Shown here in pieces: positions 25,147-38,034 of a stretch of DNA of 64,000 nucleotides; the first letter of the stretch is position 1; the number at the start of each line of letters is the position of its first letter. The notes beneath the pieces were generated by a model. The model saw only the letters and a list, made by a program, of their open reading frames with translations. It did not search any database and was not told the DNA's origin. This DNA is from Bacillus salipaludis (GTDB lineage: Bacteria; Bacillota; Bacilli; Bacillales_B; DSM-18226), in the NCBI RefSeq assembly GCF_004358205.1, contig NZ_SMYO01000004.1:310001-374000 (forward strand), read 5' to 3'. The translations under genes and the position numbers were made by a program.

Positions 25147-25929
25147 ATGGCTGGATCAACATTAACTATCAAGGATCTACATGTAGAAATTGATGGAAAA
25201 GAAATTTTGAAAGGTGTAAACCTTGAAGTAAAAGGTGGAGAAATCCACGCAATCATGGGACCAAATGGTACAGGTAAATCGACGTTATCGTCTGCAATCA
25301 TGGGTCACCCTAAATATGAGGTAACGAGCGGAAATATTATTTTAGACGGTCAAAACGTCCTTGAAATGGAAGTAGATGAGCGAGCTCGTGCCGGCCTATT
25401 CTTAGCTATGCAATACCCAAGTGAGATAAACGGCGTAACGAATGCCGACTTTTTACGTTCAGCAATCAATAGCCGCCTTGGTGAAGGCAATGAAATCTCC
25501 TTGATGAAATTTATCCGTAAAATGGATAAACAAATGGAATTCCTTGAAATGGACCTTAATATGGCGCAGCGTTATCTAAATGAAGGATTCTCCGGCGGTG
25601 AGAAGAAGCGTAATGAAATTCTTCAATTAATGATGCTTGAGCCTAAAATGGCGATCTTAGACGAAATTGACTCTGGTCTTGACATCGATGCCTTAAAGGT
25701 TGTTTCAAAAGGAATTAATCAAATGCGCGGTGAGGATTTCGGCTGCTTAGTTATTACTCACTATCAACGACTTTTAAACTATATCACTCCTGACTACGTG
25801 CATGTAATGATGCAAGGCCGTATCGTGAAATCAGGCGGTCCAGAACTTGCACAACGCTTAGAAGCAGAAGGATATGACTGGATCAAGAAAGAACTTGGAA
25901 TTGAAGATGAAACAGTTGAGCAAGCTTAA
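25147..25929 (+). CDS. sufC: Fe-S assembly ATPase SufC
   Basis: Cytoplasmic ABC-type ATPase of the SufBCD scaffold. Walker A GPNGTGKST, the Suf-specific MQYPSEINGVT loop, signature FSGGEKKRNEI, Walker B MAILDEIDSGLDIDAL, H-loop VITHYQRLL. 260 residues. CGGAGG sits just upstream. It is the first gene of the main Fe-S cluster assembly operon of Gram-positive bacteria. Confidence 0.97.
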   Translation: MAGSTLTIKDLHVEIDGKEILKGVNLEVKGGEIHAIMGPNGTGKSTLSSAIMGHPKYEVTSGNIILDGQNVLEMEVDERARAGLFLAMQYPSEINGVTNADFLRSAINSRLGEGNEISLMKFIRKMDKQMEFLEMDLNMAQRYLNEGFSGGEKKRNEILQLMMLEPKMAILDEIDSGLDIDALKVVSKGINQMRGEDFGCLVITHYQRLLNYITPDYVHVMMQGRIVKSGGPELAQRLEAEGYDWIKKELGIEDETVEQA

Positions 25930-25950
25930 GTAAGCGTTAGGAGGATTACG

Positions 25951-28910
<2,960 letters not shown>

Positions 28911-28965
28911 TAATATAACGGTAAGGAGTTCACACCTTACCTGTTTAAAAGGGAGGAAGACGACA

Positions 28966-30363
28966 ATGGCAAAAAAAATGCCTGAAATCGGTGATTATAA
29001 ATATGGTTTTGCCGATAAAGACGTTTCCATATTCCGGTCAAAACGTGGTTTAACACGTGAAATTGTTGAAGAGATTTCAAAAATGAAGAGTGAACCTCAG
29101 TGGATGCTTGATTTCCGCTTAAAATCACTTGAGCATTTTTATAATATGCCAATGCCACAATGGGGCGGGGACTTAAATTCATTAAACTTCGACGAAATCA
29201 CTTACTATGTAAAACCATCTGAGAAATCGGAGAAGTCATGGGACGAAGTACCGGAAGAAATCAAAGCGACATTTGACAAGCTTGGTATTCCAGAAGCAGA
29301 ACAAAAGTATCTTGCAGGGGTTTCTGCTCAATATGAATCTGAGGTTGTTTATCATAACATGAAGGAAGATCTTGAAGCACTAGGAATCGTTTTTAAGGAT
29401 ACCGATTCAGCTCTTAAAGAAAATGAAGATATTTTCCGTGAGCACTGGGCAAAGGTTATTCCTCCAACTGATAATAAATTTGCTGCATTGAATTCCGCAG
29501 TTTGGTCAGGTGGTTCATTTATTTATGTACCGCCGGGTATTAAAGTGGATACACCATTGCAAGCCTATTTCCGGATTAACTCAGAAAATATGGGCCAATT
29601 TGAACGTACTTTAATTATTGTGGATGAAGGTGCAAGTGTACACTATGTAGAAGGATGTACTGCTCCTGTTTATACAACAAACTCCTTACACAGTGCGGTT
29701 GTTGAAATCATCGTTAAAAAAGGTGGATATTGCCGTTACACTACCATTCAAAACTGGGCTAACAATGTTTACAACCTTGTAACAAAACGGACAGTCTGCG
29801 AAGAAAATGCCACAATGGAATGGATCGATGGAAATATCGGTTCTAAATTAACAATGAAATATCCTGCGGTAATCCTTAAAGGTGAAGGTGCCCGCGGTTT
29901 AACTCTATCCATTGCGATTGCTGGCAAAGGTCAAGTCCAAGATACAGGCTCTAAGATGATTCATCTAGCACCAAATACATCTTCGACAATTGTATCTAAG
30001 TCCATTTCTAAGCATGGTGGAAAAACAAACTATCGTGGTTTGGTTCATTTCGGCCGGAAAGCTGATGGAGCCCGTGCTAACATTGAGTGTGATACGTTGA
30101 TTATGGATAATTTATCGACATCCGATACGATTCCATACAATGAAGTGTTAAATAACAATATTTCACTTGAGCATGAAGCAAAAGTTTCGAAAGTATCCGA
30201 GGAACAGCTCTTTTACTTGATGAGCCGCGGAATTTCTGAACAAGAAGCAACTGAAATGATCGTAATGGGCTTCATTGAGCCATTTACAAAAGAATTACCA
30301 ATGGAATACGCCGTTGAAATGAACAGATTAATCAAGTTCGAGATGGAAGGTTCTATCGGTTAA
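28966..30363 (+). CDS. sufB: Fe-S assembly scaffold subunit SufB
   Basis: 465 residues. Recognised by [29 protein letters not shown] (conserved Cys), the [21 protein letters not shown] region and the [14 protein letters not shown] tail shared with SufD. It holds the nascent cluster together with SufC and SufD. GGGAGGAAGACGACA before the ATG. Last gene of sufCDSUB; terminator follows. Confidence 0.97.
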   Translation: MAKKMPEIGDYKYGFADKDVSIFRSKRGLTREIVEEISKMKSEPQWMLDFRLKSLEHFYNMPMPQWGGDLNSLNFDEITYYVKPSEKSEKSWDEVPEEIKATFDKLGIPEAEQKYLAGVSAQYESEVVYHNMKEDLEALGIVFKDTDSALKENEDIFREHWAKVIPPTDNKFAALNSAVWSGGSFIYVPPGIKVDTPLQAYFRINSENMGQFERTLIIVDEGASVHYVEGCTAPVYTTNSLHSAVVEIIVKKGGYCRYTTIQNWANNVYNLVTKRTVCEENATMEWIDGNIGSKLTMKYPAVILKGEGARGLTLSIAIAGKGQVQDTGSKMIHLAPNTSSTIVSKSISKHGGKTNYRGLVHFGRKADGARANIECDTLIMDNLSTSDTIPYNEVLNNNISLEHEAKVSKVSEEQLFYLMSRGISEQEATEMIVMGFIEPFTKELPMEYAVEMNRLIKFEMEGSIG

Positions 30364-30367
30364 TATG

Positions 30368-30403
30368 AAAAATCCGCTTGCTGACTTTGGCAGGCGGATT
30401 TTT
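30368..30403 (+). terminator. Terminator of the suf operon
   Basis: AAAAATCCGC pairs with GCGGATTTTT (30368-30403, inner part imperfect); the 3' arm gives the T run. Confidence 0.8.
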
Positions 30404-30486
30404 GTGTATTTTGGTATTTAACTGAAGTTACAAAAAATACACAAAAAATTAGGTTATGCTATTATTATAAACGGAGGTGATGTGGA

Positions 30487-31332
30487 TTGATTTACATCGG
30501 TGTTACAGGCTGGGGCGATCAAGACAGCCTTTATCAGGGGCAAATATCACCAAGGGATAAACTAAAAGAATATGCGGGGCATTTTCCGATTGTTGAAGTT
30601 GACTCGACTTTTTATGCTATCCAGCCACAGCGAAATGCCGAGAAGTGGGTTAATGAAACACCCGAATCCTTTCAATTTATTGTAAAAGCCTATCAGGGGA
30701 TGACGGGACATATGCGCGGTGAAATTCCCTTTCACAATAAGCAGGAAATGTTCTCGGCTTTCAAAGATTCACTTGAACCATACATAAACAAAAATAAATT
30801 GGCAATAGTCCTATTTCAATTCCCACCATGGTTTCATTGTTCACGTGAAAATGTTGAATATTTAAGATGGTGTAAAAATGAAATGGGTGAAATCCCTTGC
30901 GCACTAGAATTTAGACATCAATCGTGGTTCACACCGCAATACCGAAACAAGACACTTGATTTTATGAAAAAAGAAGAATGGATTCATAGCATTTGTGATG
31001 AACCGCAATCGTGTGAGGGGTCTATTCCCACTGTATTAGAAACCCTTGATTCTGAACAGGTCTTAGTCCGCTTGCATGGCCGTAATGTTCACGGCTGGCA
31101 AAAACGGAATGCCGATAATTGGCGTGAGGTCCGATACCTTTACCGCTATAATCAGCAGGAACTTGAGGAATGGGCTGCTAACCTAAAAAAATTAGAAACT
31201 GAATCCAAGGACGTTTACGTTCTCTTTAATAATAATTCAGGCGGAGACGCGGCGGATAATGCGAAAGAAATGATTGACCTGTTAGAAATAGAATATGAGA
31301 GCCTTGCCCCAAGGCAATTGGATTTATTTTAA
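30487..31332 (+). CDS. yunF: DUF72-family protein YunF
   Basis: 281 residues with the TIM-barrel-like DUF72 pattern: YIGVTGWGD at the N terminus, FPIVEVDSTFYAIQ, FQFIVKAYQGMTGH, LFQFPPWF, ALEFRHQSWF and VYVLFNNNSGGDA near the end. The activity of the family is unsettled. TTG start at 30487, supported by GGAGGTGATG four bases upstream. It opens the yunFEDC run, with 17 bp to yunE. Confidence 0.85.
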   Translation: MIYIGVTGWGDQDSLYQGQISPRDKLKEYAGHFPIVEVDSTFYAIQPQRNAEKWVNETPESFQFIVKAYQGMTGHMRGEIPFHNKQEMFSAFKDSLEPYINKNKLAIVLFQFPPWFHCSRENVEYLRWCKNEMGEIPCALEFRHQSWFTPQYRNKTLDFMKKEEWIHSICDEPQSCEGSIPTVLETLDSEQVLVRLHGRNVHGWQKRNADNWREVRYLYRYNQQELEEWAANLKKLETESKDVYVLFNNNSGGDAADNAKEMIDLLEIEYESLAPRQLDLF

Positions 31333-31349
31333 AGAAGGAGAATACAGAA

Positions 31350-32171
31350 ATGGAATGGGTTATTTTACTGATTGTCGGACTTTTAGCCAGTTCTTTAGGT
31401 TCGCTAATCGGTCTTGGCGGGGGAATTATTGTCGTTCCAGCACTTCTCTATTTTGGGGGATTATCGTGGTTCGGTCATGTTTCACCTCAAGTAGCAGTTG
31501 GGACTTCATTGTTTACAATGATTTTTACCGGTTTATCTTCAACACTTGCGTATATGAAACGGAAAACCGTTGATTATAAAAGTGGTCTTATTTTTTTGAT
31601 TGGAAGCGGACCCGGAAGTATTTTAGGTGCATGGGTCACTGAAAAATTGAATTTGCACTCATTTAGTATCTTTTTTGGAATCTTTATTATTTTCGTATCC
31701 ATTGTTTTATTGTTAAAGGATAAGTTAAAGCCGATTCCCTACCGTAAAGAGAAGGGGATTGTACGCACTTTTAGGGATAATGAAGGCAAAACCTATGAAT
31801 ATGGATTCAATCCGTTTGTCGGGATTCTAATCGCCTTTATAGTTGGATTTTTGTCAGGAATCTTTGGTGTGGGCGGAGGTTCATTAATGGTTCCGACCAT
31901 GATATTAGTGTTTTTCTTTCCGCCGCATGTTGCGGTGGCAACTTCCATGTTTATGATTTTACCAACATCTATCCTCAGTTCGATTACTCATGTGGTTTTA
32001 GGAAATGTGAATTGGCTTTACGCTTTAGCATTAATTCCAGGTGCGTGGATCGGGGCTAAGGTAGGGGTTTATTTGAATTCAAAGCTTAAAAGCAAAACGA
32101 TTGTTTTGATTTTACGAACGATATTAGTGATTGTTGGGCTTCAACTTATTTATGAAGGAATTATAGGATAA
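31350..32171 (+). CDS. yunE: TauE/SafE-family membrane transporter YunE
   Basis: 273 residues, about eight membrane segments in two similar halves; each half starts with a Gly-rich motif (GSLIGLGGGIIVVP and GIFGVGGGSLMVP), the signature of the sulfite/sulfoacetate exporter family. Substrate unknown. AAGGAGAATACAGAA before the ATG. Its neighbour yunD, 15 bp downstream, encodes a nucleotidase-like enzyme; they are probably one transcript. Confidence 0.9.
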   Translation: MEWVILLIVGLLASSLGSLIGLGGGIIVVPALLYFGGLSWFGHVSPQVAVGTSLFTMIFTGLSSTLAYMKRKTVDYKSGLIFLIGSGPGSILGAWVTEKLNLHSFSIFFGIFIIFVSIVLLLKDKLKPIPYRKEKGIVRTFRDNEGKTYEYGFNPFVGILIAFIVGFLSGIFGVGGGSLMVPTMILVFFFPPHVAVATSMFMILPTSILSSITHVVLGNVNWLYALALIPGAWIGAKVGVYLNSKLKSKTIVLILRTILVIVGLQLIYEGIIG

Positions 32172-32186
32172 GGAAGAGAACTTAGA

Positions 32187-33539
32187 ATGGAAATCATTCA
32201 GATTTATCATACAAATGATATTCATAGCCATTTAGAGCATTGGCCGCGAATTGAGAAATTTTTATTAACCCAAAAGGAACTCGACCAAAAGCAAGGAGAT
32301 GAAGTTTTCCTTTTTGATATTGGTGATTTCATCGACCGCTGGCATCCTTTATCAGAGGGAACAAAAGGAAGAGGAAATATTGAACTGTTAAATGGTTGCG
32401 GCTATGATGCTGTAACGATTGGCAATAATGAAGGGATTAACCTGCCTTTTCATGATTTGGATCATTTGTATGACGATGCACAATTCGATGTGTTGCTGGC
32501 GAATTTATATAAAGAGGGAAATACCTCTCCTGAATGGGTACAACCCTATAAAATTTATCAAACAAAAAAGGGGACCCGAATCGGGGTTATTGGCTTAACG
32601 GCACCGTTTACGCATCTTTATCAATTGCTTGGCTGGGAGCTTTCTGATCCAATTGCAGAGCTCAGGAAATGGATGAAACCATTATCGGAAAAAAGTGATC
32701 TTATCATTTTACTGTCCCATCTTGGTTTAAATATTGATGAGCAGATAGCAGTAGATTTCCCTGAAATTGATGTTATTCTTGGGGGCCATACCCACCATAT
32801 TCTTCTAGAAGGAAAGCAAATAGGGGAAACCCTTCTTGCTGCTGCAGGAAAGTACGGCAACTTTATTGGTCTGGTTACCCTAACACTACAGCCTGATAAA
32901 AAAATTGCAAACAAACAGGCAATTCTTTTTCCGTTTGAGACGCTTTCCGAAGTGAAAAATGAGCAAAGCAAGATAGATGAATTTTTTTCAACTGGCAAGG
33001 AGCTTTTAAAAGAGAAAATTACTTTTTTAAAGGAACCTTTAGAGGCTAACCCCTTTGAAAAGACCAAGCTTTCTAGGATATTGTGCCAGGCACTCCGCGA
33101 ATGGTGCAAGGCAGATTGCGCCTTTATTAATGCAGGATTACTCTTAGGCCCGCTATCAGGAGAGGTTACAGCAAATGATTTATTAGCCATTTGCCCCCAC
33201 CCCATTAATCCTTGTAAGGTAGATTTAACCGGACGTGAATTGCAGGAGGTTCTCGAAAAAACGAAGGATCCCGATTGGCCGGAAAAGAAAATCCTGGGGC
33301 TTGGTTTTAGGGGAACAGTAATGGGAATGATCGTATATGAAGGGGTCATCTTCCAAGAGGATGCCATCTATATAAATAATGAGAAATTGGATTTTGAAAA
33401 AGTTTACTCTTTGGCTCTTCCCGATATGTTTACGTTTGGACATTTCTTTGACGAAAATTTTAAAAGGAAACAAAAAAAATACTATCTCCCAGAATTCCTA
33501 CGTGATTTATTGAAATGGAAATTACAATTGGATGCTTAG
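32187..33539 (+). CDS. yunD: Metallophosphoesterase / 5'-nucleotidase-like YunD
   Basis: 450 residues with two domains. The calcineurin-like phosphoesterase half has YHTNDIHSHLEHW, FDIGDFIDRW, GNNEG, LLSHLG and GGHTHHIL; the 5'-nucleotidase C-terminal half (~270-440) has FINAGLLLG and LTGRELQEVL. It has no signal peptide, unlike the secreted UshA group, so it is cytoplasmic. In this group the YunD clade acts on nucleotides or cyclic phosphates; the substrate here is not known. Confidence 0.85.
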   Translation: MEIIQIYHTNDIHSHLEHWPRIEKFLLTQKELDQKQGDEVFLFDIGDFIDRWHPLSEGTKGRGNIELLNGCGYDAVTIGNNEGINLPFHDLDHLYDDAQFDVLLANLYKEGNTSPEWVQPYKIYQTKKGTRIGVIGLTAPFTHLYQLLGWELSDPIAELRKWMKPLSEKSDLIILLSHLGLNIDEQIAVDFPEIDVILGGHTHHILLEGKQIGETLLAAAGKYGNFIGLVTLTLQPDKKIANKQAILFPFETLSEVKNEQSKIDEFFSTGKELLKEKITFLKEPLEANPFEKTKLSRILCQALREWCKADCAFINAGLLLGPLSGEVTANDLLAICPHPINPCKVDLTGRELQEVLEKTKDPDWPEKKILGLGFRGTVMGMIVYEGVIFQEDAIYINNEKLDFEKVYSLALPDMFTFGHFFDENFKRKQKKYYLPEFLRDLLKWKLQLDA

Positions 33540-33596
33540 GGTATACACTCTTTTTCGGGCACTGTCATAAAGTGTAGAAGAAGGGAGTGTGGGAAC

Positions 33597-33899
33597 TTGA
33601 TTGATCTTTCACCAATCGAATTGAACGGCCATACTTTTTTAGCAGTAACTGTACTGCTTCCAAAAACAACGTTGCTGTCAATCTCAAACGATAAGGGATA
33701 TATTATGTGCGGTGCCTTAGATGTTGGATTATTAAATGATCAATTAAAGGATCGTAAAATTGTTGCCGGCCGGGCAGTAGGAGTAAGAACCATCGACCAG
33801 CTCCTTAACGCCCCGCTGGAGTCGGTAACATTTGAGGCTGAAAGCTTAGGGATTTATAAAGGCATGATTGGCAGGGAAGCCCTGCTGAAAATGATTTAA
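33597..33899 (+). CDS. yunC: YunC-like protein (DUF1805)
   Basis: 100-residue protein of unknown function matching DUF1805/YunC: MCGALDVGLLNDQL, then KIVAGRAVGVRTIDQLL with a conserved Arg, then SVTFEAESLGIYKGM. TTG start at 33597 with AAGGGAGTG upstream. A terminator follows. Confidence 0.8.
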   Translation: MIDLSPIELNGHTFLAVTVLLPKTTLLSISNDKGYIMCGALDVGLLNDQLKDRKIVAGRAVGVRTIDQLLNAPLESVTFEAESLGIYKGMIGREALLKMI

Positions 33900-33929
33900 A
33901 ACAGCTTGTCTGATGGCAGGCTGTTTTTT
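33898..33929 (+). terminator. Terminator after yunC
   Basis: AAACAGC and GCTGTTT arms, with a partly paired inner segment, followed by T run. Confidence 0.7.
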
Positions 33930-33988
33930 ATGATTTGTGCTAGGTCCACCAGTTCAAGCATACACATAGCTTGTAAGGGGGGATTTTT

Positions 33989-34792
33989 TTGGCAAAATTT
34001 CGTTCGCGATATAAGCGTAAGGGACCACTGCCTCTCCGCTATGTGATGCTGCTGTCATTTGTCTTTTTTCTCTTTTCTTCTGCACTTGGCTTATGGATGA
34101 TCAACAAAGGGCTAGAGCCGACATTAATGAGATATGCTGAGTCCCAGTCCAGAAAAATAGCTGCATCTGTGATCAATAACGCCATCACGAAAAAAACAGT
34201 GGACGTTGGCGATGTGATTGGAATTGAACCTGGGACAAATGGAAACGCACAAAGCGCCTATTTGAAAACAGAATTAATTAACCAAAAATTATCGGAAATT
34301 ACCAGTCAGATACAGAAAAATTTGTCGCGTGCGGAAAAGGGAGACGTCGATGCACTAGAACAATTAACAGATGTTGAAATCGAAAAAGAATCAACCGAAA
34401 AAACGGATGGGATTGTTTGGTATGTACCCTTAGGTCAGGCAACCAATCTTGCTCTATTTGGTAACTTGGGTCCAAAAATACCGGTAAGATTTCATGCTAT
34501 CGGGGATGTGCGTCCGGATGTAAAAATTTCTACAGAAGCATTGGGAATCAACAATACATGGATTAAGGTGAACATCCATCTTGAGGTAGCGGTTCAGATT
34601 ATTACACCATTTGCAACGAAAATTACCAAGCTAACTCAAAATATCCCCGCTGGAGGAAAACTAATCGAAGGTAAGGTTCCACAATTCTATAACAGTGGAG
34701 GCGGTTTGCTGCCATCCATTCAATTACCGGATTCAACAAACAGTAACAAAACCACTACCACTAACGAAGAGAAATCTAAGTCCAAAAAATAA
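33989..34792 (+). CDS. yunB: Sporulation protein YunB
   Basis: 267 residues with one N-terminal membrane anchor (~15-38) and an extracytoplasmic domain containing GIVWYVPLGQATNLALFGNLGP and IPVRFHAIGDV, the YunB pattern. In B. subtilis it is made in the mother cell during sporulation; the molecular role is unknown. The tail is Ser/Thr/Lys-rich. TTG start at 33989 with AAGGGGGGA upstream. Convergent with lytH. Confidence 0.85.
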   Translation: MAKFRSRYKRKGPLPLRYVMLLSFVFFLFSSALGLWMINKGLEPTLMRYAESQSRKIAASVINNAITKKTVDVGDVIGIEPGTNGNAQSAYLKTELINQKLSEITSQIQKNLSRAEKGDVDALEQLTDVEIEKESTEKTDGIVWYVPLGQATNLALFGNLGPKIPVRFHAIGDVRPDVKISTEALGINNTWIKVNIHLEVAVQIITPFATKITKLTQNIPAGGKLIEGKVPQFYNSGGGLLPSIQLPDSTNSNKTTTTNEEKSKSKK

Positions 34793-34793
34793 A

Positions 34794-34819
34794 AGGACTG
34801 TCTTTTAGCGGACAGTCCT
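34794..34819. terminator. Bidirectional terminator between yunB and lytH
   Basis: Perfect 9-bp arms AGGACTGTC and GACAGTCCT (34794-34802, 34811-34819) between convergent genes, with T-rich sequence on both sides. Confidence 0.7.
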
Positions 34820-35813
34820 ACCTTCTTTTTCTTATTTTAATTCTTTCCTGACGTTCCCACATGGCTAAATGTGGATATGGATCAAATGACCATTCGGTGA
34901 TTCCATTGTCTTTATACATCCCATAGTGTAAATGTGGAGGGAATTTACCGGATGTTCCTGGAGGCCCATAACCAGAGCTTCCAACACTGCCAATGACCAT
35001 TCCCGGTTCGACCACCTGACCAACGGATAAATCCTTTGCAAATCCATTTAAATGAGCAAAATAATGGTACGTATTATTTATGTCACGTATACCAATTCGC
35101 CAGCCGCCGAATTTATTCCATCCCTTCATTTCTACAATCCCATACTTGGTTGCCCTTACAGGGACACCGTAACCGGCAAAAATGTCGGTACCTTCATGGA
35201 TTCTTCGTCCACCCCAGCCTCGTGCATCGCCCCATGTACTGCGATAGCTGTGATTAGCCCGAATAGGCATTGGGAATGCTTGGTCATCAAGATTTAGTCT
35301 GCCAAAGTGACGGTAGACCTTTGCCTTTCCCGCAATGATTCCAACGGTTTTATCACGATGATAATAATTCCACAAACCAATCTTAAGATTATCATGATCC
35401 AAGCCATAAGAAAGAAGGTAATGGGCAAATGTATATAAAACATCTTCATCATTATTACTATCCGCTTTTCCATCTCCATCCCCGTCGACGCCCAATCCAT
35501 TAAAAAGCTGAATCGTTGCGGGATTTTGATCTGTTGGGTTAGGGTTTGTAAGACCTGCCCATTTTTCTGGGCTGATATAAATCGCAATCACACTTTCTGC
35601 TTTCGGCAAGTCTCTACGGACTTGACGGATACTTCTTTCATATTGATCAATGGCAGCAAGGTAGTACCAAGGAATCTGTGTAATCGTTTCAACTTTTTTG
35701 TAAAGTTTCATTCTTTCCTGGTATACATCAGGTTCTTTCGCATGAGCATCCCTGACAGCAAATGTAGAGGAAAAGAATAAAAGGAAAGTTCCAATTATCA
35801 GAGCTGCCCGCAC
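34818..35813 (-). CDS. lytH: LytH-like L-Ala-D-Glu peptidase (M23), sporulation cortex
   Basis: 331-residue secreted peptidase. A signal peptide (first ~26 residues, ending AHA) is followed by a helical region and then an M23 domain (~190-310) with HEGTDIFAGYG, HYFAHLNGF and PHLHYGM, which supply the zinc ligands. LytH of B. subtilis trims muropeptide side chains to single L-Ala in the spore cortex. Closest by both domain order and synteny with yunB. Confidence 0.88.
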   Translation of the reverse strand: MRAALIIGTFLLFFSSTFAVRDAHAKEPDVYQERMKLYKKVETITQIPWYYLAAIDQYERSIRQVRRDLPKAESVIAIYISPEKWAGLTNPNPTDQNPATIQLFNGLGVDGDGDGKADSNNDEDVLYTFAHYLLSYGLDHDNLKIGLWNYYHRDKTVGIIAGKAKVYRHFGRLNLDDQAFPMPIRANHSYRSTWGDARGWGGRRIHEGTDIFAGYGVPVRATKYGIVEMKGWNKFGGWRIGIRDINNTYHYFAHLNGFAKDLSVGQVVEPGMVIGSVGSSGYGPPGTSGKFPPHLHYGMYKDNGITEWSFDPYPHLAMWERQERIKIRKRR

Positions 35814-35935
35814 AGGAATCCTCCTTCCAATTAATGTACACCATTAGTTTATGATTCTTTAGCCATTTCATAATGGTTAATAAATGGTAATGAATGTTTT
35901 TAGAATGAAATAATTCACAAAGTTGCAAAGTATTC

Positions 35936-35964
35936 TCGACTTGTCCTTCTGTGTACTCTATGTT
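35936..35964 (+). promoter_or_regulatory. Possible sigma-A promoter of lipA
   Basis: TCGACT (35936-35941), 17 bases, TATGTT (35959-35964), 53 bp before the lipA start. Confidence 0.4.
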
Positions 35965-36016
35965 AAAGTGACAACTGAGAGAACTCATTCACATACATAA
36001 TGTAGGGGTGGAATAC

Positions 36017-36934
36017 ATGAGCACAAAAGAACCAATTTTAAGAAAGCCGGAATGGCTAAAAATAAAATTAAATACAAATGAGCATTATACTGGCTTAAAA
36101 AAAATGATGCGTGAAAAGAGCCTTCATACCGTTTGTGAAGAAGCGCGCTGCCCGAACATTCATGAGTGCTGGGCGGAAAGAAGAACGGCTACCTTTATGA
36201 TTCTCGGAGATGTTTGTACCCGGGCATGCCGCTTCTGTGCGGTTAAAACAGGTCTGCCAACTGAATTAGATTGGCAAGAGCCTGAAAGAGTGGCTGACTC
36301 TGTTCAGTTAATGAACTTAAAGCATGTCGTCGTTACAGCTGTAGCCAGAGATGACTTGAAGGACGGCGGTGCTGCTGTATTTGCAGAAACCGTAAGAGCC
36401 ATTCGTAGAAAAAATCCGTTTACCAGTATTGAAGTTCTGCCTTCAGATATGGGTGGCAAGGAAGAAAATTTAAGAATCTTGATGGATGCAAAGCCGGATA
36501 TTTTAAATCATAATATCGAGACCACCAGACGCTTGACTCCAAGTGTAAGGGCAAGGGCTAAATATGATCGCTCATTAGAATTTTTACGTCGTGCAAAAGA
36601 AATGTATCCGGAAATTCCAACTAAATCAAGCCTAATGATTGGGCTTGGGGAGTCAAAGGAAGAAATTCTTGAAGTTATGGACGATTTAAGGGCAAACCAG
36701 GTAGATATTATGACCATTGGCCAATATTTACAGCCAACGAAAAAGCATTTAAAGGTTCAGAAATATTATAGCCCTCAGGAATTTGAGGAATTACGACAAA
36801 TCGCCATGAGTAAAGGCTTCAGTCATTGCCAAGCAGGGCCACTTGTCCGTTCATCCTACCATGCAGATGAACAAGTAAATGAGGCGGCAAAACATAAGCA
36901 AGCTTTAGGTGAGCAAGAAATAAAAGAAGCATAA
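36017..36934 (+). CDS. lipA: Lipoyl synthase LipA
   Basis: Radical-SAM enzyme of 305 residues that inserts two sulfur atoms into octanoyl groups bound to lipoyl domains. It has both Fe-S sites: [12 protein letters not shown] (auxiliary cluster) and [10 protein letters not shown] (radical-SAM cluster), then the C-terminal RSSYHAD motif. The ATG at 36017 follows AGGGGTGG. GcvH, an acceptor of the lipoyl group, and the Suf system, which supplies clusters, are in the same window. Confidence 0.96.
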   Translation: MSTKEPILRKPEWLKIKLNTNEHYTGLKKMMREKSLHTVCEEARCPNIHECWAERRTATFMILGDVCTRACRFCAVKTGLPTELDWQEPERVADSVQLMNLKHVVVTAVARDDLKDGGAAVFAETVRAIRRKNPFTSIEVLPSDMGGKEENLRILMDAKPDILNHNIETTRRLTPSVRARAKYDRSLEFLRRAKEMYPEIPTKSSLMIGLGESKEEILEVMDDLRANQVDIMTIGQYLQPTKKHLKVQKYYSPQEFEELRQIAMSKGFSHCQAGPLVRSSYHADEQVNEAAKHKQALGEQEIKEA

Positions 36935-36978
36935 CAAAAAGAGTTCAGCCGAATGAAAACGGCTGGACTCTTTTTGTT
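36933..36978. terminator. Bidirectional terminator between lipA and yutC
   Basis: The 19-bp arms (36933-36951, 36960-36978, one mismatch) begin with AACAAAAAGAG and end with its complement, so both convergent genes get a T run. Confidence 0.9.
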
Positions 36979-36980
36979 AT

Positions 36981-37610
36981 TTAATGCATTTTACGGTCAT
37001 CCGATGTTAAACCATTTTCATCTTCACTATCACTTAAGCGGTTTCCTTGTGGAGAGTCTTTCATTTGTCTGATAACATAGTTAATCGAATGTCTGGCGTT
37101 TTTGTTCCTTGCATCCATATGCGAAAGGTTTTCAACATCGCGCATTAAAGCTTTTTTATCGGTAACATATACATGATAGTATCGTGGAACAACAGACATG
37201 GCTGTCCTTTTTACCTGATCCGCTGTTAAATTACGATCCTTGGAATCGGTTGTATAAGCAACCAAAACCTCCTGGTCGGTTACCAAGGTTGCTACATCAT
37301 GTACATTCGGCAGGTTTGTACTGTACTTACTAATAATATTCGCTACCTGTTCACGATCAAGGGCAGTGTAATGATTATTAGCTGTATTATCGTTCATGAT
37401 TGGACTTTTTTGATGGCGGACATATCCGAAATCATTACTGACATTTCGAACACCCCGGCCAGCCCCCTCATTATAAAGCTCAGTCCTTTTATTGTTCACA
37501 TTTATGGAATTTCCGCTTTCCTCGTAGACATCCCGGTTATTCATATCCTTTGAGCAGCCTGTTATGGTTGTAATCGTACATAACCCAAGGATGATCATCA
37601 ACTTTTTCAA
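36981..37610 (-). CDS. yutC: Sporulation lipoprotein, YhcN/YlaJ family (YutC)
   Basis: 209 residues. The lipobox TITGC places the lipidated Cys at ~19. The C-terminal half has the YhcN/YlaJ pattern: LDREQVANIISKY, ATLVTDQEVLVAYTT, AMSVVPRYYHVYVTDK, then RDVENLSHM. Such lipoproteins are spore-envelope proteins; some affect germination. Located right after lipA as in B. subtilis. AGGAGG-type site upstream. Confidence 0.82.
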   Translation of the reverse strand: MKKLMIILGLCTITTITGCSKDMNNRDVYEESGNSINVNNKRTELYNEGAGRGVRNVSNDFGYVRHQKSPIMNDNTANNHYTALDREQVANIISKYSTNLPNVHDVATLVTDQEVLVAYTTDSKDRNLTADQVKRTAMSVVPRYYHVYVTDKKALMRDVENLSHMDARNKNARHSINYVIRQMKDSPQGNRLSDSEDENGLTSDDRKMH

Positions 37611-37724
37611 TTTAAAACACCTCCTTTTTTTAGAATAGCCAGAAGGAGGATTTTTTTTCTTAGTAATTGATGGTGAATCGGTTATAATGGGAAGTAGGAT
37701 TGACTGGTAAAATGAGGTGATAAC

Positions 37725-38000
37725 ATGATTGTAATAAACAATACCATTTATGATATGGTCGAGGAATACCGTAACGGATTTAACGAAGAGGCCTTTAAGG
37801 CAAGGTACAGTGATATTTTATCCAGGTATGACTATGTTGTCGGAGATTGGGGCTATGGGCAGCTCCGTTTAAAAGGATTTTTTGATGATCAAAATCAAAA
37901 GGCGACGTTCGATACAAAAATAAGCACACTTAGCGAATATATATATGAATACTGTAATTTCGGCTGTGCTTATTTCGTTTTGAAAAAAGTAAAAAAATAA
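37725..38000 (+). CDS. yutD: YutD-like protein (DUF1027)
   Basis: 91-residue soluble protein. The pattern FKARYSDILSRYDYVVGDWGYGQLRLKGF and the tail EYCNFGCAYFVLKK match YutD. The function is unknown; the two Cys near the end are spaced CNFGC. ATG preceded by TGAGGTGATAAC. Ends in a perfect bidirectional terminator. Confidence 0.82.
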   Translation: MIVINNTIYDMVEEYRNGFNEEAFKARYSDILSRYDYVVGDWGYGQLRLKGFFDDQNQKATFDTKISTLSEYIYEYCNFGCAYFVLKKVKK

Positions 38001-38034
38001 TGAAAGGACCCAAAAGCGGGGTCCTTTCATTATT
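37996..38034. terminator. Bidirectional terminator after yutD
   Basis: The 16-bp perfect arms (37996-38011, 38019-38034) run from AATAATGAAAGGACCC to its complement. It serves the convergent genes on both sides. Confidence 0.9.

Noticed and set aside
32621..33367. 248-codon minus-strand open frame inside yunD
   Set aside because: Fully inside a well-supported gene, Ser-rich product with no recognisable domain and no start context.
37299..37553. Plus-strand open frame opposite yutC
   Set aside because: It lies entirely opposite the supported lipoprotein gene and shows no family motif.
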